Part shown: positions 1-9,123 of the stretch, piece by piece
Layout of the letters: the number at the start of each line of letters is the position of its first letter
How positions within the stretch are numbered: position 1 is the first letter of the stretch
Assembly (NCBI RefSeq): GCF_900115605.1
Contig: NZ_FOXC01000017.1
Location: 1-53,618, forward strand
DNA: 53,618 nt
Direction of reading: 5' to 3'
Source of the DNA: Halolactibacillus halophilus
GTDB lineage: Bacteria; Bacillota; Bacilli; Bacillales; Amphibacillaceae
Position numbers and translations under genes: made by a program
The notes under the pieces: model-generated
What the model was told of the DNA's origin: nothing
Database searches by the model: none
The model's input: only the letters and a program-made list of their open reading frames with translations

Positions 1-75
1 AATACCATTAAAAAAATGAAAAATAATTTAAAGCTATCCAGAAAAGCAAAATAGTACTCACTTTTTCAAAAGCGA

Positions 76-121
76 AAAAACTCTCTAAACCCCTGTAAAA
101 TAAGGGGTTAGAGAGTTTTTG
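76..121 (+). terminator. Rho-independent terminator of a gene left of the window
   Basis: A stem of about 13 bp (CTCTCTAA..CCCCT against AGGGGTTAGAGAG, one bulged A) is flanked by A and T runs, so it could work in both directions. It most likely ends a gene lying before position 1. I see no coding region in bases 1-290. Confidence 0.8.
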
Positions 122-308
122 TTTTAATTAAGTGTCAAACTCGAGATTATAGCATAGTTTTTGTTAATTTGCTGAAAAAATGTTTAACCGATAGATTTTA
201 AAAGAAAACAAACGGTAGATGTTTCGCAATTTCACCTTTAATTTCATATAATGGAGATGAACCTCACTCTTATCGCTACACTAACCTACAATGAAAAGGA
301 TGATTCCG

Positions 309-1259
309 TTGAAGAAAAAAACACTTAAAATCGCCTTATCCGCACTCGGTACAACAAGTGCGGCGCTTCTTTACAGCAGCATTTATTTTTATAAGCAAGC
401 CGTTAAAAACAAACGTTCAACCGTCCCGCTCGATTACGATCTTATTAACGTCGTTCCTAATGATCCGTGGGAAAAAGAAAAAATATGGTTTCAAAAAGTT
501 GAGCGTAATACCTTAACGATTCAATCACAAGATAATCTAACCCTTAAAGCTATGCTTGTCGAGCATGAAAAAGCAAACAAAAAAGTAGCTATTTTAGCAC
601 ACGGTTATAGCGGCACAAGTAAGGAAATGGCGCCATTCGCCAAATTATTTTACGATTTAGGCTTTACGATTGTCTTACCTGATGCGCGAGGTCACGGTGA
701 CAGTGAAGGGGATTATATTGGCTTCGGTTGGCCGGAACGTCATGATTATCTCGCGTGGATTGATTCACTCATCAATCGCTACGGGCAGGACACGGAGATT
801 GTACTCTTTGGTGTTAGTATGGGCGGCGCGACAGTACTTAACGTTAGTGGAGAAATTTTACCGGACCAAGTCAAAGCGATCGTCGAAGATTGTGGTTATA
901 GCTCTGTCGAAAAAGAGCTTAGCTATCAACTGAAGAACTTATATAAATTACCTTCGTACCCAATTATTCCAATGACAAGTTTACTCACAAAGTATAAAGC
1001 TGGCTATTCGTTCACTGAAGCGTCACCTGTTGATCAAGTAAAAAAAAGCTCAACACCGACGCTTTTCATTCACGGAGACAAGGACAGTTTTGTGCCTACA
1101 GACATGGCGTATGAACTCTATCAAGCAGCCGCTTCAGATAAAGCTTTATACATCGTTCCTGGTGCGGAGCATGCGTACAGTTATGTGACAGATAAGGATG
1201 AGTATCGCCGGCAAGTAGCACGGTTTTTCTCGCGTTATCTCAATCACACTATCTCATAG
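309..1259 (+). CDS. Membrane-anchored or secreted alpha/beta hydrolase
   Basis: Serine hydrolase of the alpha/beta fold, resembling the Firmicutes YqkD-type family. A basic N terminus followed by a hydrophobic stretch (SALGTTSAALLYSSIYF) suggests a signal anchor with the enzyme outside the membrane. Visible motifs are the oxyanion-hole strand AILAHGYSG, nucleophile elbow GVSMGG (Ser), the acid in HGDKDSFV (Asp) and the histidine in GAEHAYSY, so the triad looks complete. Substrate cannot be deduced. ATG codons exist at 291 and 300, but AAAAGGA at 294-300 is correctly spaced only for the TTG at 309, which gives a typical KKKTLK start. The gene ends with TAG and stands alone before yebC. Confidence 0.85.
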   Translation: MKKKTLKIALSALGTTSAALLYSSIYFYKQAVKNKRSTVPLDYDLINVVPNDPWEKEKIWFQKVERNTLTIQSQDNLTLKAMLVEHEKANKKVAILAHGYSGTSKEMAPFAKLFYDLGFTIVLPDARGHGDSEGDYIGFGWPERHDYLAWIDSLINRYGQDTEIVLFGVSMGGATVLNVSGEILPDQVKAIVEDCGYSSVEKELSYQLKNLYKLPSYPIIPMTSLLTKYKAGYSFTEASPVDQVKKSSTPTLFIHGDKDSFVPTDMAYELYQAAASDKALYIVPGAEHAYSYVTDKDEYRRQVARFFSRYLNHTIS

Positions 1260-1350
1260 GGAAGCTTCAGGGGAATGATCTCCACAACTAATTAACAGAA
1301 CAGAGGTAGACTTTTTTCTTGTTTTTTCTTTATCCATGTCCCGTTTCGTG

Positions 1351-1356
1351 TATAAT
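1351..1356 (+). promoter_or_regulatory. Probable -10 box of yebC
   Basis: A TATAAT hexamer lies about 50 bp before the yebC start. No convincing -35 box sits at the usual distance, so this is only a partial promoter call. Confidence 0.4.
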
Positions 1357-1403
1357 AAATAACGATGATCAACTAAAGCTAAAGAAGAAAGAAGTGTATA
1401 ATA

Positions 1404-2126
1404 ATGGGACGTAAATGGAATAACATTAAAGAGAAAAAGGCAAGTAAAGACAAAAACACCAGTCGTATTTATGCAAAATTCGGCCGTGAAATCTATGTAG
1501 CTGCTAAACAAGGCGAACCTTCACCTGAATCTAATCAGGCGCTTAAATTCGTCTTAGAACGTGCTAAAACGTATAGTGTACCCAAGCATATTATTGATCG
1601 TGCGATCGACAAAGCCAAAGGTGGCGGCGAAGAGAACTTTGATGAACTCCGCTATGAAGGTTTTGGCCCAAGCGGGTCGATGGTAATTGTTGATACGTTA
1701 ACGAATAACGTCAATCGTACCGCCGCTGACGTTAGAATGACCTTCGGTAAAAATGGTGGCAATATGGGTACTAATGGTTCAGCGAGTTATATGTTTGACC
1801 ATACTGCTGTTTTAGGTGTCGAAAATAAATCTGTCGATGAGGTTTTTGAACTGATGATGGAACAAGACCTTGATGTGCGTGATGTTGTCGATGAAGACGG
1901 TGCGGTGATTATTTATGCTGAGCCTGACCAATTCCATGCAGTTCAAGAAGCGTTAACAAAAGCGGGTGTCGAGGACTTTACTGTTGCTGAGCTTGCGATG
2001 TTACCACAAAACGAACTCACACTATCGGATGAGGACTTAGAGACATTTGAAAAATTGATTGATGCCTTAGAAGATTTAGAAGATGTCCAGAACGTTTACC
2101 ATAATGTTCAACTAGACGACGAATAA
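1404..2126 (+). CDS. yebC: YebC/PmpR (TACO1) family protein
   Basis: Full-length 240-residue member of the YebC/TACO1 family. The family begins with the diagnostic [12 protein letters not shown] block, here at residues 2-13, followed by ARxGREI-like and [20 protein letters not shown] segments and the acidic C-terminal domain. Family members are described as transcriptional regulators (PmpR) and, more recently, as ribosome-associated factors that help translate proline-rich stretches; the sequence cannot separate these roles. It is monocistronic, with its own terminator immediately downstream. The window also encodes a surface protein very rich in Pro (27562-29493), a plausible client if the translational role holds, but that link is inference. 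Confidence 0.95.
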   Translation: MGRKWNNIKEKKASKDKNTSRIYAKFGREIYVAAKQGEPSPESNQALKFVLERAKTYSVPKHIIDRAIDKAKGGGEENFDELRYEGFGPSGSMVIVDTLTNNVNRTAADVRMTFGKNGGNMGTNGSASYMFDHTAVLGVENKSVDEVFELMMEQDLDVRDVVDEDGAVIIYAEPDQFHAVQEALTKAGVEDFTVAELAMLPQNELTLSDEDLETFEKLIDALEDLEDVQNVYHNVQLDDE

Positions 2127-2135
2127 GTAACAGTC

Positions 2136-2170
2136 AAGAAAACTTAGCGTAGATGCGTTAAGTTTTCTTT
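2136..2170 (+). terminator. Terminator after yebC
   Basis: An 11-bp perfect stem (AAGAAAACTTA / TAAGTTTTCTT) around a short GC-containing loop begins 10 bp after the yebC stop, followed by a T-rich stretch. Confidence 0.8.
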
Positions 2171-2238
2171 GCTTCAACACCTATAGCCAATTGAAGACAT
2201 AAACAAGAAAGCAATCCATTAAAAGAAAGGTGATTATT

Positions 2239-4038
2239 ATGACTTATACACAAACATGGGATTTGGATGCCATTTTCCCTGGTGGCACTGCATCACCTGC
2301 CCTAAAAAACAAACTTCAATCCATTGCACAAGATTTAGCTACGTTTAAAACCCTTGTCGATCAGTTTACTGATCAGTTAGCAGACTTTAAACAACTCTTA
2401 ATCCAACAAGAACAGCTAGAAAAGGCCTTACTGCACGCATCAACATTTGCGAATATGGCCCATGACGCAAACACAAAAGATCCTTATGCGCCTGTTGTGA
2501 AGGGTGAAATTATGGTGCTCTTTAGCGAATTAAATAAAGTCGGCAATCGTTTTACGCAAAAACTGGTCGACCTTGATGAAGCGACATTCACACAATTTTT
2601 AGCCGATGAGACTCTGGCATCGATTGCTTTTGTCTTAACAGAACAGCGCCAAAAAGGCGCCCGTCTTCTTTCCGAGCAAGAAGAGGCTTTAATTGCCGAA
2701 TTGAATAAAGATGGTTTAGCCGCTTGGAGTCAGGTGTACGACACGATTATTTCAACGATGTCAATCCCTTGGACAAACGCACAAGGTGAAACGGTCAACT
2801 TGTCGATTGGACAAGCAATGAATCGAATGTCACAAGACAACGACCCAATGGTAAGAAAACAACTATTTACCGCATGGGAAGAGGCCTTTAGTCATCAAGC
2901 CCCGATATTTGCTGATGTCTTAAATCACTTAGACGGTTACCGTATGACACTACAAGACAAGCATCAATATCGCCATCATTTAGAGGAACCCCTCGAATAT
3001 AACCGGATGTCAAAAGCGACACTCGATGCGATGTGGCAAGCAGTCTCTGACAATAAACAGCCGCTTGTCTCCTTCTTAAAGAAAAAACAACAGCTCTTAC
3101 AGCTAGATGAATTAGCTTGGCAAGATGTTGATGCCCCCTTAGCTATTGGTGATCACAAAGCGATGACCTTTACGTACGATGAAGCGTGTGATTTTATTAT
3201 TAAACATTTCCATACATTCGGTCCTAAACTCACAGACTTCACTACCCATGCCTTAAACAATCGCTGGGTAGAAGCTGAAGACCGAAATGATAAACGACCG
3301 GGTGGCTACTGTACAAGCTTACCTGAGTTTGATGAATCACGAATTTTTATGACCTTTACTGGTTCAGCATCGGATACGAGTACACTTGCGCATGAATTAG
3401 GCCACGCTTTTCATTCTCATGTTTTAACCGATGTCCCGTATTTAAATCAGCACTATGCGATGAACGTTGCGGAAACGGCTAGTACCTTTGCGGAAACAAT
3501 TATCGCGGATGCGACTGTTAAATCAGCCCGTTCGGATGAGGAAAAACTGTCCCTGTTGAATAATAAACTTGAAGGAGCAACAGCGATGTTTATGAATATT
3601 CATGCTCGGTTTATTTTTGAGGATAGCTTTTATCATGCCCGCAAAAAAGGAATTGTTTCACATGTTCAGCTATCAGAATTAATGACAGCCGCTCAAAAAG
3701 AAGCGTTTCACGGAGCACTGGATACGTATCACCCTCATTTTTGGAGTAGTAAATTGCACTTCTTTATTGATGATGTCCCGTTTTATAACTTCCCGTACAC
3801 ATTTGGTTACTTATTTAGTTTAGGCATATATGCAGAATACTTAAAGCAACCTGAAAACTTTGAAGAGAAATACATTGCCTTGCTTAAAGATACAGGAGCG
3901 ATGACGGTTGAAGACCTTGCGATGAAACACTTAGGGGTTGACGTCACTAACGTTGACTTCTGGGCTCAAGGGGTTCAGTTAATGACTGAGGATGTGAATC
4001 AATTTATCACACTAGCTGATCAATTAACAAATAAGTAA
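2239..4038 (+). CDS. pepF: M3 family oligoendopeptidase F
   Basis: Cytosolic zinc metallopeptidase of family M3, about 600 residues, the normal length for PepF. It cleaves short peptides and often acts with peptide uptake systems. The zinc site HELGHAF is visible, with the two histidines at about 385 and 389, followed by the helix containing NVAETASTFAE, which supplies the third zinc ligand. The N-terminal helical domain and the C-terminal M3 signature (FYNFPYTFGYLFSLGIYAEY) are complete. The frame opens at a GTG at 2230, but AAAGG at 2226-2230 fits the ATG at 2239. It has no signal peptide. The oligopeptide-type importer at 9-16 kb could supply substrates, though the two are not linked in an operon. 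Confidence 0.93.
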   Translation: MTYTQTWDLDAIFPGGTASPALKNKLQSIAQDLATFKTLVDQFTDQLADFKQLLIQQEQLEKALLHASTFANMAHDANTKDPYAPVVKGEIMVLFSELNKVGNRFTQKLVDLDEATFTQFLADETLASIAFVLTEQRQKGARLLSEQEEALIAELNKDGLAAWSQVYDTIISTMSIPWTNAQGETVNLSIGQAMNRMSQDNDPMVRKQLFTAWEEAFSHQAPIFADVLNHLDGYRMTLQDKHQYRHHLEEPLEYNRMSKATLDAMWQAVSDNKQPLVSFLKKKQQLLQLDELAWQDVDAPLAIGDHKAMTFTYDEACDFIIKHFHTFGPKLTDFTTHALNNRWVEAEDRNDKRPGGYCTSLPEFDESRIFMTFTGSASDTSTLAHELGHAFHSHVLTDVPYLNQHYAMNVAETASTFAETIIADATVKSARSDEEKLSLLNNKLEGATAMFMNIHARFIFEDSFYHARKKGIVSHVQLSELMTAAQKEAFHGALDTYHPHFWSSKLHFFIDDVPFYNFPYTFGYLFSLGIYAEYLKQPENFEEKYIALLKDTGAMTVEDLAMKHLGVDVTNVDFWAQGVQLMTEDVNQFITLADQLTNK

Positions 4039-4085
4039 ATGAATCCGATAAGGTAATCGCCGGATTATCTTATCGGATTTCATTA
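4038..4085 (+). terminator. Possible terminator after pepF
   Basis: An inverted repeat (ATCCGATAAG / CTTATCGGAT) begins just past the pepF stop and is flanked by AAATGA/TTTCATT arms. The T run is poor, so efficiency is uncertain. Confidence 0.5.
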
Positions 4086-4103
4086 TGTCGTGACGAAAGA
4101 TAT

Positions 4104-4119
4104 ATTGGTATAGTTATCT
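4104..4119. promoter_or_regulatory. Possible GntR/HutC operator before the regulator gene
   Basis: ATTGGTATAGTTATCT matches the left half of the operator-like element at 9148-9164 (read on the minus strand as TGGTATAGACAACT) and has a diverged right half. It lies about 90 bp before the gntR start, which would suit autoregulation. Confidence 0.4.
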
Positions 4120-4209
4120 AGTTGTTTATTCTATACTTTATTCATTTAGTCTGATAAAATAGTGATAGGATACACCAGATGATTAAATAATCGAGAAGGA
4201 GGCGGACTG

Positions 4210-4938
4210 GTGGTTAATAAGCAATCAAAAATACCCATTTACTATCAATTAGAAAAGGCAATTAAGAATGAAATCGATAAGAGTGGAATGGAGCCGCATA
4301 GTCCAATCCCTTCCGAACGTGAATATGCAGAAAAGCATGGCATCAGTCGTATGACTGTGCGTCAAGCGATTAACAACCTTGTCAGTCAGGGGATACTTTA
4401 TCGTGAACGCGGGCGTGGAACATTTGTAAGCGAACAAAAATTTGAGCAAGATATTTCTCAATTAACAAGTTTCAGTGAAGATATGCGTAACCGTCATCTC
4501 ACACCATCAACTAAAATTATTAAAATGAATGAGTGTGTCGGTCCCTCAGCTGCACATGACAAACTAAAACGAACAAATGAGGATGTCATCTATGAAATCG
4601 TCAGACTGAGATTAGCTAACAATGAGCCGATCGCACTCGAAACCATCTACACACCCAAAAAGCTTATCGGCGAACTAAAAGATCATCAAATTGAAACATC
4701 TTTTTATCACTACCTTGAAGCTACACTTGGTTTGTCGATTAAACGCGGGTTTCAGTCGATTGAAGCAGGACTTGCTAATAGTGAAGAGGTCACCTACTTA
4801 AAAATCAAGAAAAATGATCCCGTCCTCATCATGCACCGGATTAGTTTTTTAGATGATGCAGCTGGGACACCGATTGAATTTGTAAAAAGCATCTACCGCG
4901 CCGATCGGTATAAATTCAATATTGAAATGAACCGTTAA
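4210..4938 (+). CDS. GntR family regulator, HutC/NagR type with UTRA domain
   Basis: Transcriptional regulator of 242 residues. Residues about 6-75 form the winged helix, with YYQLEKAIKNEI and the family signature PSEREYAEKHGISRMTVRQAI. Residues about 95-240 form the UTRA effector domain, which in HutC/NagR/DasR relatives binds phosphorylated sugars such as GlcN-6-P or GlcNAc-6-P. The start is GTG at 4210, placed by the strong GAAGGAGG at 4194-4201. The nearest candidate target is the PTS operon on the other strand (5283-9091), whose promoter carries a NagR/DasR-like site. The effector is inferred from that context. Alternative: a regulator of another carbohydrate system. Confidence 0.88.
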   Translation: MVNKQSKIPIYYQLEKAIKNEIDKSGMEPHSPIPSEREYAEKHGISRMTVRQAINNLVSQGILYRERGRGTFVSEQKFEQDISQLTSFSEDMRNRHLTPSTKIIKMNECVGPSAAHDKLKRTNEDVIYEIVRLRLANNEPIALETIYTPKKLIGELKDHQIETSFYHYLEATLGLSIKRGFQSIEAGLANSEEVTYLKIKKNDPVLIMHRISFLDDAAGTPIEFVKSIYRADRYKFNIEMNR

Positions 4939-4957
4939 GGCTGCAGGACCATTTAGC

Positions 4958-5167
4958 TTAATCATCTTGTTTTACCGTGCTATTTCCATCTTTCTTGCGA
5001 TAAAATAAACCATATAGACCTAAACCAAATAGCACACTAGTGACCACTATGCCAACCATATTATCCGCTATTACCTTTGGTAAATACGGTTGTAGCCATT
5101 TTAAAATACTGAATATACTCAATATCCAAGCGGTTCGTTTTTTCTTGGTACTTGACTGTTTTTCCAT
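4958..5167 (-). CDS. Small single-span membrane protein, unknown function
   Basis: Protein of 69 residues with a basic N terminus (KQSSTKKKRT), an amphipathic or weakly hydrophobic stretch at about 13-30, a clearer transmembrane helix at about 36-57 (MVGIVVTSVLFGLGLYGLF) and a charged tail. GAGGTGCCC lies just before the ATG, which supports translation. I do not recognise the family. It is convergent with gntR, only 20 bp apart, and is separated from the SIS gene by a terminator. Confidence 0.6.
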   Translation of the reverse strand: MEKQSSTKKKRTAWILSIFSILKWLQPYLPKVIADNMVGIVVTSVLFGLGLYGLFYRKKDGNSTVKQDD

Positions 5168-5251
5168 TGGGCACCTCGCTCGTAAATAAGGGCTAGATTA
5201 AAAGATAACTTCACACTTTTTTATATACATCTATTTCTAGATACGCATTTC

Positions 5252-5282
5252 AAAAAAGATGATCGGAGCAATCATCTTTTTC
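5252..5282 (-). terminator. Terminator of the PTS/SIS operon
   Basis: AAAGATGAT / ATCATCTTT hairpin with a T tract on the minus strand, directly after the SIS gene stop. A-rich and T-rich arms on both sides make it potentially bidirectional. Confidence 0.8.
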
Positions 5283-6014
5283 TTATTCGAAGCGATAATG
5301 GATTTGATCATAATACGTTTTAATCGCTTCCTTGTTGTGGGCCATACCACCATCTAAGTTGGCACTATAAAAGACCGGTAACACGTCGCTCGTCGGCCAC
5401 CTTTGTACCATTTCACTGACAAGCAGGTTAACAATTGTTGCGCCAATCACGGTTGATGTCGGGGCGACGCGTTGATCTGATCCTTCAATTTGAATCGCGC
5501 CATCGCCAATCGCACCAAAGTTATCGAGTACGATATCAGCTACATCTTTTAATTTCAGACCCGACTGGTGGCGTGAGGTAACGTGATTCGTATAGGTTAC
5601 ATTAGTAATCGCAATTACGGTTACACCTTTTTCTTTTGCGGCCAGTGCGAGTTCAATAGGGACTGGATTTCGCCCTGATACAGAATGAACAAGTAAGACA
5701 TCACCTGAAGTAAAAGGGGGTTTCTTTGCCAGCAATGTTCCGTATCCGTGTAACCTTTCGACCTCAGAAGTATATGTGACTGGTTCAGTATCCAGCATCA
5801 GGTCTCGAGAAAAGATAGGATTTAAGATCATAAGTCCACCCGCACGGTAATACATTTCTTGCGCTAGTATTCCGGCATGTCCTGCCCCAAAACAAAAGAT
5901 ACTATTTTTATTCACACCGGCTTCAATGAGTAATTGAACCGCTTGATCAATCGGCTCATGATTATGATCAACTTGGTCGAGTAACCGCTTGATTTCTTCG
6001 ATATAAGCATACAT
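5283..6014 (-). CDS. SIS (sugar isomerase) domain protein, UPF0309-like
   Basis: Cytosolic protein of 243 residues with a single SIS domain, the fold that binds phosphosugars in GlmS, MurQ and related enzymes. Visible features are FCFGAGHAGILAQEMYYRAGG near residue 40, the SIS serine-rich loop VHSVSGRNPVPIELA and the strand GVTVIAITN. It is shorter than MurQ etherase (about 300) and lacks an obvious second domain, so it best matches the UPF0309 group of sugar-phosphate SIS proteins. It is the last gene of the PTS operon, 10 bp after cutC. A role in isomerising or cleaving the phosphosugar delivered by the PTS is likely; the exact reaction cannot be read from sequence. Confidence 0.85.
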   Translation of the reverse strand: MYAYIEEIKRLLDQVDHNHEPIDQAVQLLIEAGVNKNSIFCFGAGHAGILAQEMYYRAGGLMILNPIFSRDLMLDTEPVTYTSEVERLHGYGTLLAKKPPFTSGDVLLVHSVSGRNPVPIELALAAKEKGVTVIAITNVTYTNHVTSRHQSGLKLKDVADIVLDNFGAIGDGAIQIEGSDQRVAPTSTVIGATIVNLLVSEMVQRWPTSDVLPVFYSANLDGGMAHNKEAIKTYYDQIHYRFE

Positions 6015-6024
6015 CGTATCACCT

Positions 6025-6663
6025 CTATAATTTTATAATTTTTGTTCCGTGAAACTGATTGGTATTGACAATACTTTTCAATCCGGCTAAATTATCGGCC
6101 GTTACCCCACCACCTACAATAAAGTCAATGTTATGATCAGCATAGCGAATATAATCATTAATTTCTTCGGCATTACCTTCTACCGATTGATTCGGATCAC
6201 TGCCATGTAAAAGGACGCGTGTGACATTTAAGGCAATGAGTTGATCAATGGCTTGATACTTTTCTTTTGGGGTTATCTGATCAAATGCCATATGAAAAAT
6301 AATCTCTCCGCGATTATTAACTTCATCAACTAATTGCTTCATCAGTGGTACATCGATTGTGTTTTCCTTTGTTAAACAACCAAATACAACACCCGTCGCA
6401 CCTAACCGAAGCGCCACATCAATATCACGTTCCATTATTTTTCTTTCCATTTCAGTATAACAAAAACCTCCTTGGCGTGGGCGAATCATGACAACAACTT
6501 CCACTTTATGTTGTTTGGCTAGTCTAACCGACTGTTCGATAACACCATAACTCGGTGTTGTGCCACCTACAGCTAAAGCATCACATAGTTCAATCCGATC
6601 AATACCTTGATGAATCGCTTTCTCTAAATCAGTATAATTCTCTGCACAAAATTCTTTAATCAT
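6025..6663 (-). CDS. cutC: CutC family TIM-barrel protein
   Basis: Protein of 212 residues matching the CutC family: FCAENYTDLEKAIHQGIDRIELCDALAVGGTTPS at the N terminus, VVMIRPRQGGFCYTEME and the C-terminal VGGGVTADNL phosphate-loop-like turn of a TIM barrel. CutC was named for copper tolerance, but the fold and conserved residues look enzymatic. Here it sits between an uncharacterised PTS-associated protein and a SIS-domain protein, starting within the upstream stop codon (ATGA overlap), which implies translational coupling. This context argues for a part in sugar catabolism rather than copper handling; that is inference. The gene ends in TAG with TGA one codon later. Confidence 0.88.
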   Translation of the reverse strand: MIKEFCAENYTDLEKAIHQGIDRIELCDALAVGGTTPSYGVIEQSVRLAKQHKVEVVVMIRPRQGGFCYTEMERKIMERDIDVALRLGATGVVFGCLTKENTIDVPLMKQLVDEVNNRGEIIFHMAFDQITPKEKYQAIDQLIALNVTRVLLHGSDPNQSVEGNAEEINDYIRYADHNIDFIVGGGVTADNLAGLKSIVNTNQFHGTKIIKL

Positions 6664-7565
6664 CGCGTCACCGCCTGTGCCATTCTCACCATTGTATGTC
6701 GTTTCCCTCTGATCGCAACTGAATAAGCCTCAATATTTTCAGGAATCGCAAGTCCGGTGTAACCCGCATCACCAATGTGGTGTAAATCAAAGCCTATTTC
6801 TTTATTTTGTAAAGCGATGGTTTCAATCACATGTTGACGACTACCTTCTTGACTTGTACCAATCGTACTCATTGCTAATCGGTCGTGCTCGTGAATATAG
6901 CGAACAAATTGGGTCGCTTCCGCGACTGTAAATCCTGGTACCGTTTTTGGAGATGGTAACAGCAAGATATTTGTCCCAGCTTCCACTAATTGCTTGACGA
7001 CTGCTTCTGTCAACGGATCATCGACAACACCTGCATGGTGCATCTTGCCGGCAATTATAAAGACATTTTCACCTAATATACCTTTTGCCTCTTTTACAGC
7101 ACTGATCATTTCTTTATGAGTTACGCCCGTTTTAGGATTGCCAGTCAAACAAACAAAGTCCAGATTTAGTTCTTTTACTTGTTTGAGTGTCTCTTTAACT
7201 GCTTTTCTACCAACAGGAATCGACTCTAAATGAGGGTTTTTAGCACTTGTTTCAGCAACCGGCTCTAAATTCAAACCAATAAGACGACCGGTAAGTTTTC
7301 TTATGGTTGCTACGTAGTCTTTAGCTTTTAAATCTTTGCCATCTAACAGCGTCGTTCCAAATACATCCAACATGTTGAGTAGTACCATATCGGCACCAAA
7401 GCGCGCGACAATTTCTTGATTCGTGACATTTGGATACATGGGTGGTGCAGTCACAACAGTTTCAGCCACTAGACTACGGCCTTCACTTAATTTTATAGCT
7501 AAGAGTTTCTCAGCTTTTGTCATTTTCTTAAAATCTGATGCGTAACAATCGAGTAACCGTTTCAT
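6660..7565 (-). CDS. Conserved PTS-associated protein, probable TIM-barrel enzyme of unknown reaction
   Basis: Protein of 301 residues that I recognise only as an uncharacterised family found beside GlcNAc/glucose-type PTS permeases. Homologues are sometimes labelled haloacid dehalogenase-like, but no HAD DxDxT motif is visible here. The alternating pattern of strands and helices with VCLTGNPKTGVTH, FIIAGKMHHAG, NILLLPSPKTVPGFT and LHHIGDAGYTGLAIPENIEAYS suggests a barrel with several conserved His and Asp residues, consistent with an enzyme. AAAAGGAGAAG precedes the ATG. It overlaps cutC by 4 bp and follows the PTS gene after an 86-bp gap with a hairpin. Confidence 0.75.
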   Translation of the reverse strand: MKRLLDCYASDFKKMTKAEKLLAIKLSEGRSLVAETVVTAPPMYPNVTNQEIVARFGADMVLLNMLDVFGTTLLDGKDLKAKDYVATIRKLTGRLIGLNLEPVAETSAKNPHLESIPVGRKAVKETLKQVKELNLDFVCLTGNPKTGVTHKEMISAVKEAKGILGENVFIIAGKMHHAGVVDDPLTEAVVKQLVEAGTNILLLPSPKTVPGFTVAEATQFVRYIHEHDRLAMSTIGTSQEGSRQHVIETIALQNKEIGFDLHHIGDAGYTGLAIPENIEAYSVAIRGKRHTMVRMAQAVTR

Positions 7566-7587
7566 TATACTTCTCCTTTTTAAATAC

Positions 7588-7626
7588 GAAGAAAGACCAA
7601 GCCGCTTGAAGCTACTTGATCTTTCT
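7588..7626 (-). terminator. Intercistronic hairpin between PTS and downstream genes
   Basis: On the minus strand AGAAAGATCAAG pairs with CTTGGTCTTTCT (one G-U pair) around a 13-base loop, within the gap after the PTS gene. The following T tract is weak, so it may act as a partial terminator or a message-processing site that lowers expression of the three downstream genes relative to the permease. Confidence 0.5.
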
Positions 7627-7651
7627 CCTACTTATTATTTTTATACTCGCG

Positions 7652-9091
7652 TTATTTTCTCAACTTGTGTATTTCATTAGCAACAGATTCAACTTGCGTT
7701 CCCACAACAACTTGAATATTATGATCGTTAATCACATTAATGCCCGGGATACCTGTCGACTTAATTTTTTGTTGATCGACTTTATTCATATCTTTTACTT
7801 CTAAACGAAGGCGAGTAATACAGTTATCGACTGAGACAACATTCTCATCTCCACCAAGACCTTGATAGATTGTTTCAGCCATGTAGCGATATTTATCATC
7901 ACTAGCATGTGCACTAACTACATCATCTTCATCTTCAAGATCGTCTCCACGACCAGGTGTTTTTAAATTCAACCCTTGGATAAGCGCTCGGAAAATGACA
8001 TAGTATAACACCGCAAACACTAATCCTTGAACAATTAACATGTAGGGCTGATTAGCTAACGGTAAACGTGAGCTTAATACAAAGTCAACAAAACCGGCAC
8101 TAAAACCAAAGCCTGCTGTCCAGTTAAACAAGGCTGCAATCGTTAAAGATAGACCTGTTAGTAAAGCGTGAACAAAGTATAAACCTGGTGCAACAAACAT
8201 GAACGCAAATTCAATCGGTTCAGTTACCCCAGTAAAGAAGGCTGCAAAGCCGGCCGCAAACATAAGTGCAGCGACATTCTTTTTCTTATTTTCTTTGGCG
8301 GTGTGATACATTGCAAGTGCCGCAGCTGGTAATCCAAACATCATCACTGGGAAGAAACCAGCTTGATACATACCCGTTACACCTTTCACACCTTCACCAC
8401 TCCAGAAGTTACCGATATCATTAATACCAGCAAGGTCAAACCAAAATACTTGGTTTAAAGCATGGTGTAGCCCCGTTGGAATAAGAAGACGGTTAGAGAA
8501 ACCATAAAGGCCTGCACCAACAGCACCTAAACCACTAATGAATTCACCAAAGCTTACAAGCGCCTCAAACACAACTGGCCACACGAAGAATAATATCGCC
8601 GAAACGACCAACATCGATACCGCCGTCATAATCGGCACAGCACGTTTACCACTAAAGAATGCCAGTGCGTCTGGTAATTTTACATGACTAAATTTATCAT
8701 ACATTTTCGCTGCTACTAAACCAGAAATAATCCCTATAAATGCATTACCAGTATTACCAAAAGCAATCGAAACATCTTCTGTCCCTTGTAATAATTGCAC
8801 TGTTTCTGTAGATAATAATGTGGTGACAACAAGATAACCGACCAAACCACTTAAAGCAGCTGAGCCATCCTTTTCTTTCGACATACCTAAAGCGACACCA
8901 ATTGCAAACAAGATTGGGATATTATCAATAATAGATCCCCCTGCTTTAATAAAGAAAGCAGCAAAGGCATTACCTGAACCCCATCCTGATGGATCAATCC
9001 AATACCCAATCCCCATTAGAATTGCTGCCGCGGGTAAGACAGATACCGGGAGCATTAAAGACCGACCGAGTTTTTGAAAATAACTCATCAT
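7652..9091 (-). CDS. PTS permease EIICB, glucose/N-acetylglucosamine type
   Basis: Phosphotransferase permease of about 479 residues with domain order IIC then IIB. The IIC part begins FQKLGRSLMLPVSVLPAAAILMGIG and contains GLHHALNQVFWFDLAG and the substrate loop GVTEPIEFAFMFVAPGLY. The IIB domain carries the phosphorylation cysteine in VDNCITRLRLEV (Cys about 424). No IIA domain is present, so phosphate must come from a IIA encoded elsewhere (often the Glc-type Crr). The pattern resembles NagP/NagE. The frame opens at 9112, but GGAGG at 9101-9105 selects the ATG pair at 9086-9091. It is first in the operon and lies behind a promoter with operator-like sites. Confidence 0.9.
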   Translation of the reverse strand: MMSYFQKLGRSLMLPVSVLPAAAILMGIGYWIDPSGWGSGNAFAAFFIKAGGSIIDNIPILFAIGVALGMSKEKDGSAALSGLVGYLVVTTLLSTETVQLLQGTEDVSIAFGNTGNAFIGIISGLVAAKMYDKFSHVKLPDALAFFSGKRAVPIMTAVSMLVVSAILFFVWPVVFEALVSFGEFISGLGAVGAGLYGFSNRLLIPTGLHHALNQVFWFDLAGINDIGNFWSGEGVKGVTGMYQAGFFPVMMFGLPAAALAMYHTAKENKKKNVAALMFAAGFAAFFTGVTEPIEFAFMFVAPGLYFVHALLTGLSLTIAALFNWTAGFGFSAGFVDFVLSSRLPLANQPYMLIVQGLVFAVLYYVIFRALIQGLNLKTPGRGDDLEDEDDVVSAHASDDKYRYMAETIYQGLGGDENVVSVDNCITRLRLEVKDMNKVDQQKIKSTGIPGINVINDHNIQVVVGTQVESVANEIHKLRK

Positions 9092-9123
9092 AATGCAAAA
9101 CCTCCATTTCATATTTGTTATAC

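Noticed and set aside
6660-7565. Haloacid dehalogenase annotation for the 301-residue protein
   Set aside because: No DxDxT motif or other HAD signature is visible; the pattern is more like a TIM barrel.
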